NCBI GenBank assembly: GCA_963930655.1
Contig: OZ005602.1
Coordinates: 23,325,840-23,389,839, forward strand
Direction of reading: 5' to 3'
From: Myrica gale
Taxonomy: Eukaryota; Streptophyta; Magnoliopsida; Fagales; Myricaceae
Length of the DNA: 64,000 nucleotides
In this document: positions 22,781 through 35,095 of the stretch, in pieces
How the letters are laid out: every line of letters starts with the position of its first letter
Position numbering within the stretch: the first letter of the stretch is position 1
Program-made: the position numbers and the translations under genes
Notes under the pieces: generated by a model
The model's database searches: none
The model's input: only the letters and a program-made list of their open reading frames with translations
What the model was told of the DNA's origin: nothing

Positions 22781-24015
22781 ATGTCAGCAGCTAAGCATGC
22801 ACGCACAACGAAGGCCGGGACTGGAACGTCGTCCAACGATCAGGAGCCCGCTGATTCGTTGATGACTGTAGGGAGGCGGATGGAGTACTTGAGGGGGCGG
22901 CCGGTAGCCAAAGAGCGTCCAGTGACGCTATCTGATTTTGACAATTTGTAGTACGAGGAGCACACCCTCTTCCAGTTGTTCGAGTACCAGGGATTCCTTC
23001 ACCAGCTATCGTGGGTGGATGGTTTCTATGTTGACTCCCTCATGCACGAATTTTTTTGTGCGCTTATCTCAGTAGCCAGAGCACCTGAAGTGCAAGGAGT
23101 ACAGTTCATGTTCTCGGCAGACGTCATTGCCGATTTCCTACACTGCCCTCGGCCTAGGACTCTCTGCTTCCCAGCGGTTCCTTTGACGGATGAGCAAAGG
23201 ACATCAGAGCAGGACTTATGGACGCTGATGATGGGGAAGACCTCTGCAGTGGTTGGCAGCATAATCAAGCAGAGTGAGTTCAATGTGTTTTGGCGGATTT
23301 TGCACCTTATCTGGACGACAACCGTCGATGGCAGAACTCATTCTACCGAGTGCACGTTCCCGAGAGCTCAGTGCATGCTCTTACTGGGTCAGCAAACGTT
23401 GATAGATTTTCCACTGTACATGTTCGAGCTGATTATGGATGAGGCTTGGGGAATTAAGGAATATAATCTACCATACGACATGTTTCTAACTCAGTTCCTC
23501 ATTTCTCGGGGTGTTATGATCATTCCTGAGGATACTCGTAAGGGTTAAGAGTGTGCTGAACAAGTTCACTCTGTCCAGGAGCAGGGGGCATTGACTCGAC
23601 GGTTTGCTCGTAGAGCAGCAGCGGCCACAGAGGTGGCAACACGACCTTCTACACCAGCTTCAGAGGACCTCTCGAGCCGAGAGCACTTGCAGTGCCCCCT
23701 CCCTGGGTGGCCCAGCTATTTTCGGACCTCGACAGCCTTGTGAGCGCTACTGTGCAGGCCGCTCTACAACCTCTTGAGAGGCAGGTGCAGTCATTAGAGG
23801 AGGAGGTGAAAGATCTCTGGACCGCCTTCAATGGGGAGTGCACTGTGACAATGCTACGCAACAAGTCGGTCGTGGCTCATATGTCAGACGTCAACGAGCA
23901 ACTGGAAGAAATTAAGAAGACTCTGGATGATTTCAAGACGGAGGCAGAGCCACCTATTATTCCCGGAGATATTCCTGATGACTTGGGCACTTTCTGCGAT
24001 GCTATTGCACGTTGA
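22781..24015 (+). pseudogene. Plant transposon protein ORF (PF20167-like), broken
   Basis: From ATG 22781 the frame reads MSAAKHARTTKAG, then GRPVAKERPVTLSDF, a TAG at 22949, and on through FEYQGFLHQLSWVDGFYVDS, VQGVQFMFSADVIADFLHCP and ECTFPRAQCMLLLG. This arrangement resembles the putative plant transposon protein domain found in CACTA and related elements. TAA at 23546 and a frame change before 23692 separate it from a C-terminal coiled coil (LERQVQSLEEEVKDLW, VNEQLEEIKKTLDDF). Two stops and a frameshift make it non-functional. The domain assignment is from memory of the family and is moderate. Confidence 0.5.
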
Positions 24016-24430
24016 CGTATTTTTATTTTGTTTTTTAATCTATTTCGGACATACATTTAGATTTATTATTTTAGTTATATATTTGAGACATTTGTGTTTA
24101 TCTGTGAAAATGTAGTAACTTTGATTACATTTTAATTGTTTTTTATTTGTATATCATGACATATACAATTATATACGTAAAATGACCAATATACCCTTTG
24201 GTCGGTGAAAGTAACGAAAGGATACCGTGACTGATATTACTATTAATATAAGAATTTAATAATGTGACCAATATTACTATTAATTAATTATATAATGTGA
24301 GTTTAAATGATTAGAAATATAAAAATATATAATTTGTGACAAATATTATTATTTTTGTATTAAGATGACATTAGTAGTAATTTAATTTTAATAATTAAGT
24401 CATTTGTTAGGCAAAATTCTGTTTTTTTTA
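24016..24430. other. AT-rich spacer inside the CACTA region
   Basis: Low-complexity AT-rich sequence. The segment from 24358 (GTATTAAGATGACATTA ... ATAATTAGG) recurs about 635 bases later, from 24993, each copy leading into a motif block. Confidence 0.6.
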
Positions 24431-24730
24431 TAATTAGGACACCGATCGATCGTGTCTAAAGGATACCGATGGATCGTTAGAATAAAATGCCTGCGTCGTC
24501 GTTTTATACATACGTGACGATCGATCGATCGTTTGAGACGATTCATCGACACAGCATGTCGCATAATGGTTCACCTACCGATGGATCGTTTGTATGTCAT
24601 GCATGCGTCGTCGCTTTATTCATCTGTGTCGATCGATCGCTGGTCTGTAGCGATCCATCGGTATTATCCGTCGTCTTTTTGGTCTTATACACGATCGATC
24701 GCTCATTCTTTCGATCGATCGTTACATTTT
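24430..24730. repeat. GATCGATC-type motif block 4
   Basis: Contains about nine motif variants. The unit ATGCATGCGTCGTCG followed by TTTAT and CGATCGATCG recurs here (24487, 24597) and in block 5 (about 25161, 25318), indicating local amplification. Confidence 0.65.
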
Positions 24731-25069
24731 ATCTTCATTTTATTGAATAATGTTAGTTTAAATGATTATAAATATAAAAATATATATTAACAAAGTGTGT
24801 TATAATGTATTTAGATTACATAACAATATATCACGTACATATAATTCATATTTAGGAAAGCATATATAAGTTGTACATGTTGCATTATAGATGGGGAATG
24901 CACTTGTTAGTATGAGTTAAGTATTAAGATGTTAGAAACTAGTGACATAACGCTTATTTAACACATTATTACAAGTCATAAGAACGAATTATGTATTAAG
25001 ATGACATTATTAGTAATTTAATTTTAATAATTAAGTCATTTGTTAGGGTAAAATCTGGTTTTTTTATAA

Positions 25070-25450
25070 TTAGGTCCACGATCGATCGCAACGTAATGCG
25101 ATCGATCGGGACATAAAAATTTCATTTAATATTTTGTTACTGATGGATCATTAGTTTGTAATGCATGTGTCGTCGTTTTATACAGACAGTACGATCGATC
25201 GCACATTGTACACGATCCATCGATGAAATTTGAGCGGGATTTTCATGTTGACGAGCCGATCAATCGGTGTATAACGGTGTCATTTAATAATTTCCTACTG
25301 ATGGATCGTTAGTTTGAAATGCATGCGTCGTCATTTTATACAGACACAACGATCGATCGCTCAATTTTACACGATCAATCGGTGAAATTTGAGCGGGATT
25401 TTTGGGACTGACGAGGCGATCGATCATCCTCTACACCGATCGATCGACGT
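25070..25450. repeat. GATCGATC-type motif block 5
   Basis: Contains about ten motif variants and an internal near-duplicate of about 155 bases (TACTGATGGATC ... TTTGAGCGGGATTTT). It is the downstream partner of block 4. Confidence 0.65.
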
Positions 25451-25964
25451 ATATCGAGCTTGAAATGCGAGAATGCGCAAAGGCCATGGGTGAAAGGCAA
25501 AAATACACCCACGGCAAGGAGAAGAGGAGAGTCGCGGAAGCTCCCTACTTGGCCCAAAAAATTTGCTCAAAACACCGTCCTTTTAGTTGTGAGAGTTTTT
25601 AGAAGTGCTTAAGGTTAAGCCCAAGTTCAAATTCATTGGTTTTTTAACCTGGTGAATATTGGAAAATTTGGGCGACATTTGTGAGATTTTGGTGTGAAAT
25701 TGGTTCGTTTTGGTCTACATTTCGTGCAAGAGATAATGGAATTAACATACACTACGATTTATGAATGATTTGGTTGGTTATTTGATGTTTTTAATATTTC
25801 TCCATTTGTGGATATTGTGGAATGAATTTGTGATGATTAGAGCTTATTAGAGTATTATTAATATGTATATTAGAATTAGAATTGATGAGGATGATTTGTG
25901 AGTGTTTTGGGCTTGGATTTGAGTGTGGGGAGGCCTAAAAAGTTGTGTTTTCGATCTGGGTTTG

Positions 25965-26110
25965 TCACGATCGATTGCCTGTTTCTGACGATTGATCGTC
26001 TGTTAGATGGTGGTGGTATTGCCGATTGATCGTCTATGTGATGACGATGGATCGTTCGTTAGTTGGAGGCTCGGCGATCGATCGTCTATAGTAACGATCG
26101 ATCGCGTGTT
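25965..26110. repeat. GATCGATC-type motif block 6
   Basis: Contains about six motif variants immediately upstream of the transposase pseudogene, in the position of its promoter or 5' UTR. Confidence 0.55.
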
Positions 26111-26372
26111 TTGGTTAGATCGCTGCTTTGCTGATTTTTTGAGTGTTTGTTTTTATAATTGATACATGTGTAGTATTTGAGCTGGACCTCTGAATGTTTG
26201 ATTATTGAAGTGCTTGAGTTCTAAAAATAAATCATGGAGTTTGAGAAGCATGGAGGGTGAATATTGGAGTGCTTTTTTGATTTGTTATGTTTGAGTTTAT
26301 TTGAGGGATATGCTTAATTCTTATGTGGGGGTTTACGAATTACTTAATTGGTGTATTTTTTTTAGATTGGTG

Positions 26373-29160
26373 GCGATGGATAAGAGTTGGATTTACGAGA
26401 AAAATAAGTTTGGTGAAAAGTATGCGGAGGGGGTCCGTAGGTTTGTCAGTATAGCTGCTTCTTGTGTAGACCCTCGGGGTCAGATCAGATGTCCGTGTCG
26501 GAAGTGCAGAAATGTAGTGTTTCAAGTGTTGGATAAAATGGAAGATCATATTTACATTAATGGGTTTGATGTGAGCTATAAGTCATGGGTGTTTCACGGG
26601 GAGGGTATTCAACTTACTTCTAATTTGAGTCAAGTGTCCGGTGCGGGTTTACCATATAGTGATGATGATTTAGAGGGAGATAACTCTGATAGAATGACGG
26701 AAATGTTGACTGATGTTCGTGCCGAATTAGATGGTGGGCCGATGAGGGTTGAAATGGAGAACCCTAATAATAAGGAAACTCATAGTTCGCAGCCAAAAGG
26801 TTCAACACCACTTAATAAGTTAAGGGAAGAAGCAGAATAAGAATTGTATCCTGGATGTACCAAGTTTAGTAAGTTGTCATTTACGGTCCGATTGTTGCAT
26901 GTGAAGTCAGAGAATAAGTTGTCGGTTAAGGCATTTGATATGATATTACAGTTAATTAAGGAGGCGTTGCCAGAGAGGGAGAGGTAACCGAGATCGTATT
27001 ACGAGGCAAAACAATTGGGAAAGGGTCTTGGGTTTAGTTATGATAAGATTCATGCATGTCAAAATGATTGTGTGTTGTTTTGGAAGGAAAACAGTGAGTT
27101 AGACAATTGTCCGGTATGTGGGGTGTCCCGGTGGAAATTTGAAAATGAGTTGCGCAATCGATGTCCAAGGAAAGTGTTGCGTCATTTCCTTTTAATCCCT
27201 AGTTAAACGTTTGTTTACCACAAAAGATGTAGCAATTGACATGAGATGGCATAAGGAAAAACGGGTCGATGACGGGGAGAGGTTGAGGCATCCTGCAGAT
27301 TCATTGGTTTGGAAGAATTTTGATAAGGACCATGGTTGGTTCGCTCAAGATGCCCGTAACATTCGCCTTGGTCTTACTTCTGACGGGTTTAATCCGTTCG
27401 GAAATATGGTTGGTTCGCTCAAGATGCCCGTAATTGTCAGAACGTTTGAATTGGACGAAAAAAAGCATCTTTTTCCAACTGTCGTATTGGCGTACGTTAG
27501 GGTTACGACATAACTTGGACGCGATGCACATCGAGAAGAACATATGTGACAACTTGATCGGAACGGTGATGAATACCGAGTTCAAGACCAGAGATTCAGT
27601 GGGTGCACGTAGAGATTTAGTTGAAATGGGGGTAAAAAAAAACTTGCATTTGGTGTATGACGGTCGGGTTGAATTGATGCCCCAAGCGACGTATACTTTA
27701 TCTCGGGAAGAGTGAAGGAGGGCCTGTGAGTGGTTAAAAGAAGTGAGGTTCCCCGATGGTTATGCAGCTGAGATTTCACTTTATGTGAATCTAGATGAGT
27801 TGAAATTTTCTGGAATGAAAAGCCATGATTGTCATGTGTTCTTGCAAAGGGTTCTTCCAGTGATGATCCGAGGGTTGTTGAAGGAAGATGTGGGTGGCGC
27901 AATGACTGAATTATGATTGTTCTTTCGAGAGTTGTGTTCTCGTACGTTGAATATTTCTGTATTGCAGAGGATGTCAGAAGATATCGGGATAATTTTATGC
28001 AAGTTGGAAATGATTTTTCCACCCGTTTTTTTTACAGTGATGATGCATTTAGCTGTCCACTTACCACGCGAAGCATTGCTTGCTGGACCCGTACAATACA
28101 GATGGATGTATCCAGTTGAACGGTTGATGGGTGGCTCGAAAAGGAATGTGAAAAATAAGTCTCGTCCTGAATGGTCAATTGCAGAAGCGTATATTGAGAA
28201 TGAGTGTTCGACATTTTGTTCCCAATACCTCCGAGGGGTCGAAACAGTGTTTAATCGCAGAGATCGAAACTACGATTCTGACAGAAAAATTGAGGTACCA
28301 GAAAGGTCATTGGATGTGTTCACTCAGAGAATTAGATTGATAGGGGCTGCAAAAGGGCATGACATAGACCAAACAGAGTTCAAGAAAGGTCACTGGTTTG
28401 TGCTGAACAATTGCAAAGACATCAGCGTGTACTTAAAGTAAGTAAAAAGATATACATGTATGTTTTTCCATGATAAACAGTCGTTGATTAACATTATCGT
28501 TACAGTGAACACATGGACGAACTTCGCGCGCAAGGAGTTTCCAACATTTCTAGTATGCATGAGGAACAATTTCCGGATTGGTTCTTAGGGCGAGTAAGTC
28601 TTATTTTTAGAACTCATTAAAATTAATATCGTGTATTTTTTTTAATGAACTTATAATATATTATTATAGGTTCAAAAATTACGATCTTAAAATCCATGTA
28701 CATCGATCAATGAATTGTATTCACTGGCACGTGGGCCTGATACACGAGTGATGCGTTATTCTGCATGTGTTATGAACGGATGTAGATATCATACAGTACA
28801 ACGGGAAGAACATTGGAGAACTCAGAATAGTGGTATTGTAGTACCGGGAACACATGAGGAAAATCCAATAGAATTTTATGGGAGACTTGTAGACATTTAT
28901 GTCATGCAATACTTGTGGGGGAAATACAATATATTTGTTTAAGTGTGATTGGTGGGACGTCGGAAATCATCGTGGAATTCATATCGACGAGAACTTTAAG
29001 AGCATAAACACTTCCCGACGATAATACTTAGAAGATCCATTTGTTTTGGCTAATCAAGCAAGTCAAGTGTTTTATCTAGTTGATCATCTACATGGACCTA
29101 CATGGCATGGCGAGTCGTGCAGAAGTTGTCGTGTAGAAATGCATATGACATTCCCGGACC
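26373..29160 (+). pseudogene. CACTA tnp2-type transposase, degraded
   Basis: Domains appear in the expected order. MDKSWIYEKNKFGEKYAEGV with CPCRKCRN and WVFHGEG is the transposase-associated domain. CPVCGVSRWK, MRWHKEKR and GLTSDGFNPFGNM are the start of the tnp2 domain. The frame then jumps to RTLGLRHNLDAMHIEKNICD, so a large part of the tnp2 catalytic core is deleted near 27400-27490. DUF4218-like sequence (MYPVERLMGG, IAEAYIENECSTFCSQYL) and a DUF4216-like end (RVMRYSACVMNGCRYHT, CDWWDVGNHRGIHID) follow. Stops and shifts occur near 26838, 26988, 27204, 27713, 27915 and 28941. It cannot encode a working transposase. Confidence 0.85.
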
Positions 29161-29440
29161 AGATCCGGACGGTGAAGTTGATGTAAACGTTGAATCGGGA
29201 GCAACCATCGTGAATGAAGCGTATCAAGAGGACAAGAAAACAACATATTGTAGGAGATGTCAAGTGAAAAACTAACGGTAAACTGATCTCATCCCTCCTA
29301 TGATGATCTAATTATAATGGAATGCTTTAACATATATGTAGCAAATCTATGTTCCCCTTTCATCCAGTGCACGTTGAAACACAGATCGTCGCTAAAGATG
29401 GTTTCTAGCAGCGTTTGTCAGAAAATACTGCAAAATAGTG

Positions 29441-29479
29441 TCTTTAGCGACCACCGCTAAAGACTATTTTTTTGTAGTG
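29441..29479 (+). repeat. CACTA right terminus
   Basis: The terminus ends TTTTTTTGTAGTG and is preceded by the palindromic pair TCTTTAGCG / CGCTAAAGA. The three bases after it are TAC. A 3-bp target duplication cannot be tested without the left end. Confidence 0.7.
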
Positions 29480-30795
29480 TACAAGACAATGAAAAATATT
29501 GGTAGGATTATTATCTCTTTTAAAGTGAAAAAGAAAAAAATATTTTTTTTGTTAATTAAAACTGACCTTATGGAGACTCTATTAGGCGCAATAAATGTCC
29601 TCTAATATTGTATTACTAAAAAATTTATTGGTGAACCTCTTCAATACAAAATTCAGTCTCTGATTTTTTTTATTAATTTAAAATATCTAACACTTTCTGA
29701 TTTCCGAGATATAAAAATATTTTTCTTTCAAAAGTGTTAAATTTATATATATATATATATATATATCGTAGTTTATGCTGTCATATCGTAGTTTATGCTG
29801 TCCTTTAGAGATATACGTAACTTTTGTATATTGCTTGCCTATATGCACCTATTTTGGTGCTACTTTTTTTCCGTTGAATATATATATATTTCGTAGTTTA
29901 TGCTGTCCTTTAGAGATATATGTAACCTTTGTATATTGCTTGTCTATATGCACCTATTTTGGTGCTACTTTTTTTTCGGTTGAATTTTATTTTTTTGGGG
30001 CAAGTCGTTCTCCAATTTATTTTTATTTTTTTTCCTGAGGAGTCCTGTTCCAATTTTAACCTCCCATGTATATATAATGTGAATTTGTTTGTATTTGTCG
30101 TGACGGGACGAGCATTTCGTATTTTATTTCTATTAATATTTGGAAGGAAAAAAAAAAAGATTTTCCGGAGGGAAACAAAATTGGAAAAGCGAAAAGACTA
30201 TTTCATCCCTTTGCCCAAAGGTAGCAGAAGGGGACATACGACCACCCGTCACAAGTATTTGTGTAATTTACTGCGTAGTTCGTTTTCTGGTGTGAAGTCC
30301 CCTAGCCAACACGTTTCTTTCAAAAATTCTCACGAGGACGGCTTTTGTCTTGCAGCGATGGCATTGGACAGCCATCGCTAACTTCACTCCGTCTATGCGC
30401 GCCACAACTGTTGCCTAATCCTAAACCCTTGAATTTCAGGTCCCTTTTCCCTGTCCCAAATTTTCCCTCTACCATACTTTCAATTTTTCTTATTTTCCAA
30501 TCTTCTTCCCCTCCATTTGGGTCCTGTTTTGCAGTTCATCTTCTTTGTCAAGCCGAGACCTTAGTACTCTGTTTTTCTGCCGAGAAATTTACAGAAAGGG
30601 ACATGAAAGTAGAATTGTTTTGTCATTTTTTGTTCCTTTGATCGTCAGAAAACCTCGAGAAAGCAAGAAGTAACACTCCAAATTATCATCGAAGCACGGC
30701 GATTTTGGTAGTTATTGACACGAGTTCTAGTATTTCTCCTGTAGCTAGATTTGTCGGCAACCAATTTGTTTCGGTTGAAATCCTAGTGAAAAGAA
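29480..30795. other. Intergenic, with a tandem repeat; upstream of the PPR gene
   Basis: AT-rich at first, then less so. The 400 bases before 30796 are probably the promoter and 5' UTR of the PPR gene. No gene is recognised. Confidence 0.5.
29787..29995 (+). repeat. 105-bp tandem duplication
   Basis: Units at 29787-29891 and 29892-29995 share CGTAGTTTATGCTGTCCTTT, TATATGCACCTATTTTGGTG and CTACTTTTTTT. A short extra start (CGTAGTTTATGCTGT) lies at 29767, after a (TA)n run. Confidence 0.85.
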
Positions 30796-32911
30796 ATGGC
30801 CTCTGCGTATGCGTTTTCGCCGTTGACCGAACTGAGTTTTTCGTTTTGCTCGTCATCTTCGCTTCCGCGGTACCGATTTTTCGTTCCTCGGGTTTATTGG
30901 AGTTCAAGAATTTCCGCCAGAATCGGTGATTACCACCGAAACCCTACCTTTGTAGTTGCCAAGCCGAACAGAATCCGAGAAATCGGGTCATTCAGGTCGG
31001 TCGAGCTGGACCGGTTCTTGACCAGCGACGACGAGGACGAAATGGGGGAAGGGTTTTTCGAGGCGATTGAGGAGCTGGAGAGGATGGCAAGGGAACCGTC
31101 GGATGTGCTGGAGGATATGAACGAGCGGCTCTCAGCGAGGGAGCTGCAGCTGGTGCTGGTGTACTTCGCTCAGGACGGGAGGGACTCGTGGTGTGCGCTC
31201 GAGGTGTTCGAGTGGCTGAAGAAGGAGAATAGGGTAGACAAGGAGACCATGGAGCTCATGGTTTCCATAATGTGCGGATGGGCGAAGAAGTTGATTGAGG
31301 AAGAGCGCGATGTTAGGGACGTTGTGGACTTGCTCGCAGACATGGACTGTGTTGGGTTGAAGCCCGGGTTCAGTATGGTAGAGAAGGTGATATCTTTGTA
31401 CTGGGAGATGGGTGATAAGGAGAGGGAGAGGGTCGTTTTGTTTGTTAAGGAGGTGTTGAGGCGTGGGATTGGTTGTGCTGCGGAGGATGGGGGGGAGGAG
31501 GGGCATAAGGGAGGCCCAACTGGTTATCTTGCTTGGAAGATGATGGTGAGTGTTGAGGAAATTAGTTTAACCCTGTTTCGTTCACGAATTTTGTGTTTGC
31601 TGCTTGATATTGTTTTGGCTTTTAATTCTCTTCATTTTCACTTTTCTGTGCAATTTGAAATTTCAATCCTCTTGTGCTTTACTTTTGTACGGTAGCTTAG
31701 TGTTTGTTTTCATGTTTGTTGAAGAAAATTTTACTGTCGAAGCTGAATTGCCTCAGTTGGGTCAGTGTCAAACAATATCTGATGCGGAGGTGTGTGGAAT
31801 TATGCAAGTTCTCCAGATGTATAGTACTTACCTGCGTGAAAAAATATTAGTGTATAATGGGTAGGGTGTGTAGGATGTCAACTACTTTCTGCAATTGGGT
31901 CCAACTCGAGTATCAGAGTGTATTTTATGATTATTGTTAAACATAGTTAGGTTGTCAAAGAATATCGGCCACCTTAATCAAACGAGTTTGTGACATAGGT
32001 TGATGTTTCTTTACCATCTCTAGGCACATCCTCAATGAGTTTTTAATCTTGGAATCAATTTGTTTCCCTGGTATGTATGAACCAAAATTTAGATTGATTT
32101 TGAATTTTGTGGATAACACTAAGATGTATTCTGTCAGGCTGAGGGTAACTATAGGGATGCGGTTAAGTTGGTGATTCATATTAGAGAATCTGGTTTGAGG
32201 CCAGAGGTTTACAGCTACCTCATTGCAATGACAGCTGTGGTTAAAGAACTGAATGAACTCGGGAAAGCTTTACGCAAGCTGAAAGGTTTTGCAAGGGATG
32301 GATTGGTAGCAGTGCTTGATGGCGAAAATGTTGGCCTTATTGAGAAGTATCAGTCAGACCTTTTAGCTGATGGAGTACGATTGTCTAATTGGGTGAGTCA
32401 AGAGGGAAGCTCTTCACTTTCTGGGGTGGTTCACGAGAGGCTTCTAGCTATGTATATTTGTGCCGGTCGGGGAGTGGAGGCTGAGAAGCAGTTGTGGGAA
32501 ATGAAACTTGTGGGTAAAGAGGCTGATGGAGACTTTTATGACATTGTTCTAGCCATCTGTGCTTCCCAGAAGGAGTCCAATGCTACATCACGGTTGCTTA
32601 CTAGAGTTGAGGTTACAAGCTCTTTGAGAAAGAAGAAAAGCCTATCATGGTTGTTGAGAGGTTATATTAAAGGAGGCCATTTCAATGATGCTGCAGAAAC
32701 ACTAATGAAAATGCTTGATCTGGGCTTTTACCCGGAGTATTTGGACAGGGCAGCTGTACTGCAGGGCTTAAGGAAAGGAATCCAGCAAGCTGGGAATGTA
32801 GAAACTTACCTCAAGCTTTGCAAGCGGCTCTCCGATGCGAGTTTGATTGGACCCTCTCTTATTTATCTTTATATTAAGAAATATAAACTTTGGGTCATTA
32901 AAATGCTTTGA
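30796..32911 (+). CDS. PPR protein, At2g17033-like, two exons
   Basis: Exon 1 is 30796-31545, ending KMM before GTGAGT. Exon 2 is 32138-32911, starting AEGNYRDAV after CTGTCAG. The intron is phase 0, and the joined frame is open for about 507 residues. The N-terminus (MASAYAFSPLTELSF, many Ser/Arg, few acidic residues) looks like an organelle transit peptide. The body matches the plant pentatricopeptide-repeat protein At2g17033: DDEDEMGEGFFEAIEELERM, SARELQLVLVYFAQDGRDSW, CGWAKKLIEEE, VVHERLLAMYICAGRG and the C-terminal IKKYKLWVIKML. PPR proteins bind organelle RNA; the specific target is unknown. No stop or frameshift is visible, so this is the clearest intact gene of the window. The start is the first ATG of the long frame and precedes the transit-like segment. 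Confidence 0.92.
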
Positions 32912-35090
32912 GAAAATTCTATTCAAACGTATGAGATTCGTTCATCCAGATTCGGTCCAAAAGTATTGTTGGATGGTCAAGATTTAGGGCAGAGTATTGT
33001 TCTCCGGTTTCTACATGTTAATAGAAGCACCAATTTCTTGGTGCTTTTTACATGTTAATTTTTTATAGTTTTGGATGGCTTTGAGGTGCACAAAATGTTG
33101 AATGGACTAGTTCCCGGCAGCGATCAATTGTGTAAAGTAGGAATAAAGCTCTGTCTGTATCACTCTCGGGTCCCATACTGTATACAATCGTGTTTCCTAG
33201 TGCTAAAGCTGTCTGGATTGTTCTCAGGACCAATACTGTATATAAAGTTTCATCAGCAATGTAATTAGACTGCTTATAAATACTACAGGTACCTACCTGT
33301 ATTATTGCATTCTTGTTCCTTCTGTTGTTACTTATAGAGCTTCAAGATCTTTCAAGTGCCGTAGTGTGTATTTTGGACCTGTCATACATATATGGGTCAT
33401 TCATTGTGATGCACTTCCCTCTGCACAGAAACCATTTTCGGTCCTCCATTGGAATCTAGAGCAACCTTGATAGAGGGAGAAAAGCATTTCTACATTCGTT
33501 TTGTCGGGACTGTCGTACAGGAACTCTCTCTTGCTTGTGAAGTCCAATCTATTTATTCGTACTCCTGCTGCAAGAATGATACAATGAACTTCTATCTCGT
33601 TATTATGCTTTGTTCACTGCTGTTCGTGGGAAGATATTGGTTTCCTTTTGAAGGATGAGAAAGAAAATCTTCCTGCTGATCAGAAGAAGACAGATGCAGG
33701 ATCATCAAGAAGTAAATTGATATCTCGACTCCTAACTCACGTTAGTCTTCATAGGATTGTCTCATTCAAAATTGTACCTGACTAATTTGTTAAAAATGAA
33801 TATCATAGAGACGGTAACGAATTAAGCCTTAATTATTCAAGCTGATGGATCTGATTATTCATAAATTGCCTAGAAGGTTTACAGAGCATGGGCCACGGTC
33901 GTGTTTCAAGGGCCTATCACAGCCGTATCTCGACAAGATAGCATCCTGAAGAGATTTTGAAGCAATTAAATACTAACAGCTAGCCATTTCGTATTTGCTC
34001 AAGTTGACGCTATTTGGCTCGTTTTCCAACTTGACCGTCGACCAAGATAGCATCCTGAAGAGATGTTGAAGCAATTAAATACTAACAGCTAGCCATTTCG
34101 TATTTGCTCAAGTTGATGCTATTTGGCTCGTTTTCCAACTTGACCGTCGACCAAGATGCCCTTTGTATGATTAAGTGGTTAATGGAAAAACACCCTGCTT
34201 CAGAATTCTCTCATGTGACTCTTACGTACTCCACTGACTTGTCCTGGCCCTTGTCTCATTTCGGGACTGGTCTATGTTCTGCTTGGTAATTGTTTTTTCA
34301 GATAATCTTGCAAGTTGTAGTTCTCCCGTCTAAACATTCCGGAGATGTTCACCTAACTGTGGAGTACTTTAGTGAGCCAATCAGATGGAAAGGCCAATTG
34401 GAGGAAAACCCCCCATTAAATAAAACCTTTAAAAAAACTGTACTTAGATCTTGTTTCTCTAATCCATCAATTATTTGGTCGCAGTGTCATTCTCTCTCCT
34501 TGTTTAGACAAGAATTATTAGTCATTCAAGCATATTCATGCACATCCACATGTTATGTAGCTGTCCTGCGTTTTAAATTATCTTGGGGTCGCTTTTTGAT
34601 TGATTAAATGTGGATTCAGACACCCTATTTGTAGGGACCATGTGTGATTTAAACATTTAGCCGACATGCCAAAGTCCATGCAAGCTGCATATATATACAG
34701 ATGCTGGTGAGTCCGATAGAAATGGATGCTCATTGGCTTTGTTTAGTCCTTTTTGAGTTGTTTATAATACAAGAAATTCAAGCCTGCTGAAAAGGATGCG
34801 TGGAATGGCGAAGTTCAATCATTTGTGTATTACAAAGACGTCCTTAAATACTTGAAGGAGTGTTTAATTAAGGATTGTAGATTATTCCAATTTTTGTGGT
34901 TAAATTTGGATAATGGTCATGTCTCTGTCTGTGTCGATAGGAATGGTAGTTCTACTTGAAGTGTAATAAGCTGTAAGAAAGAGTTCAAACACCTGTAGAT
35001 ATATATGTTTCTCAATGTATATGAACGGCCACGATCCACAATTACAAGTGTGAGAGGGGAGCAGATTTATGACCTATTGCCATGGTAATT
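32912..35090. other. Intergenic downstream of the PPR gene
   Basis: The first part is presumably 3' UTR. Short frames (33071-33268, 34104-34289, 34290-34607) have no recognised domain. Apart from the tandem duplication at 33937-34154, nothing notable is seen. Confidence 0.45.
33937..34154 (+). repeat. 109-bp tandem duplication
   Basis: Units 33937-34045 and 34046-34154 both begin GATAGCATCCTGAAGAGA and end CCGTCGACCAA, with only a couple of differences. This indicates a recent duplication. Confidence 0.9.
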
Positions 35091-35095
35091 AATCT
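35091..35095 (+). repeat. Target duplication AATCT, left copy
   Basis: AATCT directly precedes TGTAACGCCC at 35096. The identical AATCT follows TTACA at 39345-39349. Five bases is the usual size for LTR retrotransposons. Confidence 0.75.

Larger units (their letters stand above)
21655..29479 (+). mobile_element. Degenerate CACTA (En/Spm) transposon region
   Basis: This region combines repeated GATCGATC-type motif blocks, a plant-transposon ORF (22781-24015), a tnp2-type transposase pseudogene (26373-29160) and a right terminus TTTTTTTGTAGTG at 29479. An inner repeat precedes the terminus (TCTTTAGCGACC, CGCTAAAGAC). I could not find the matching left CACTA end, and the left limit is set where motif blocks begin. 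It may be more than one nested element, because motif blocks occur on both sides of the first ORF but not to the right of the transposase. Confidence 0.65.

Noticed and set aside
30686..31506. Minus-strand frames overlapping the PPR gene
   Set aside because: They have no domains and overlap an intact, conserved plus-strand exon.
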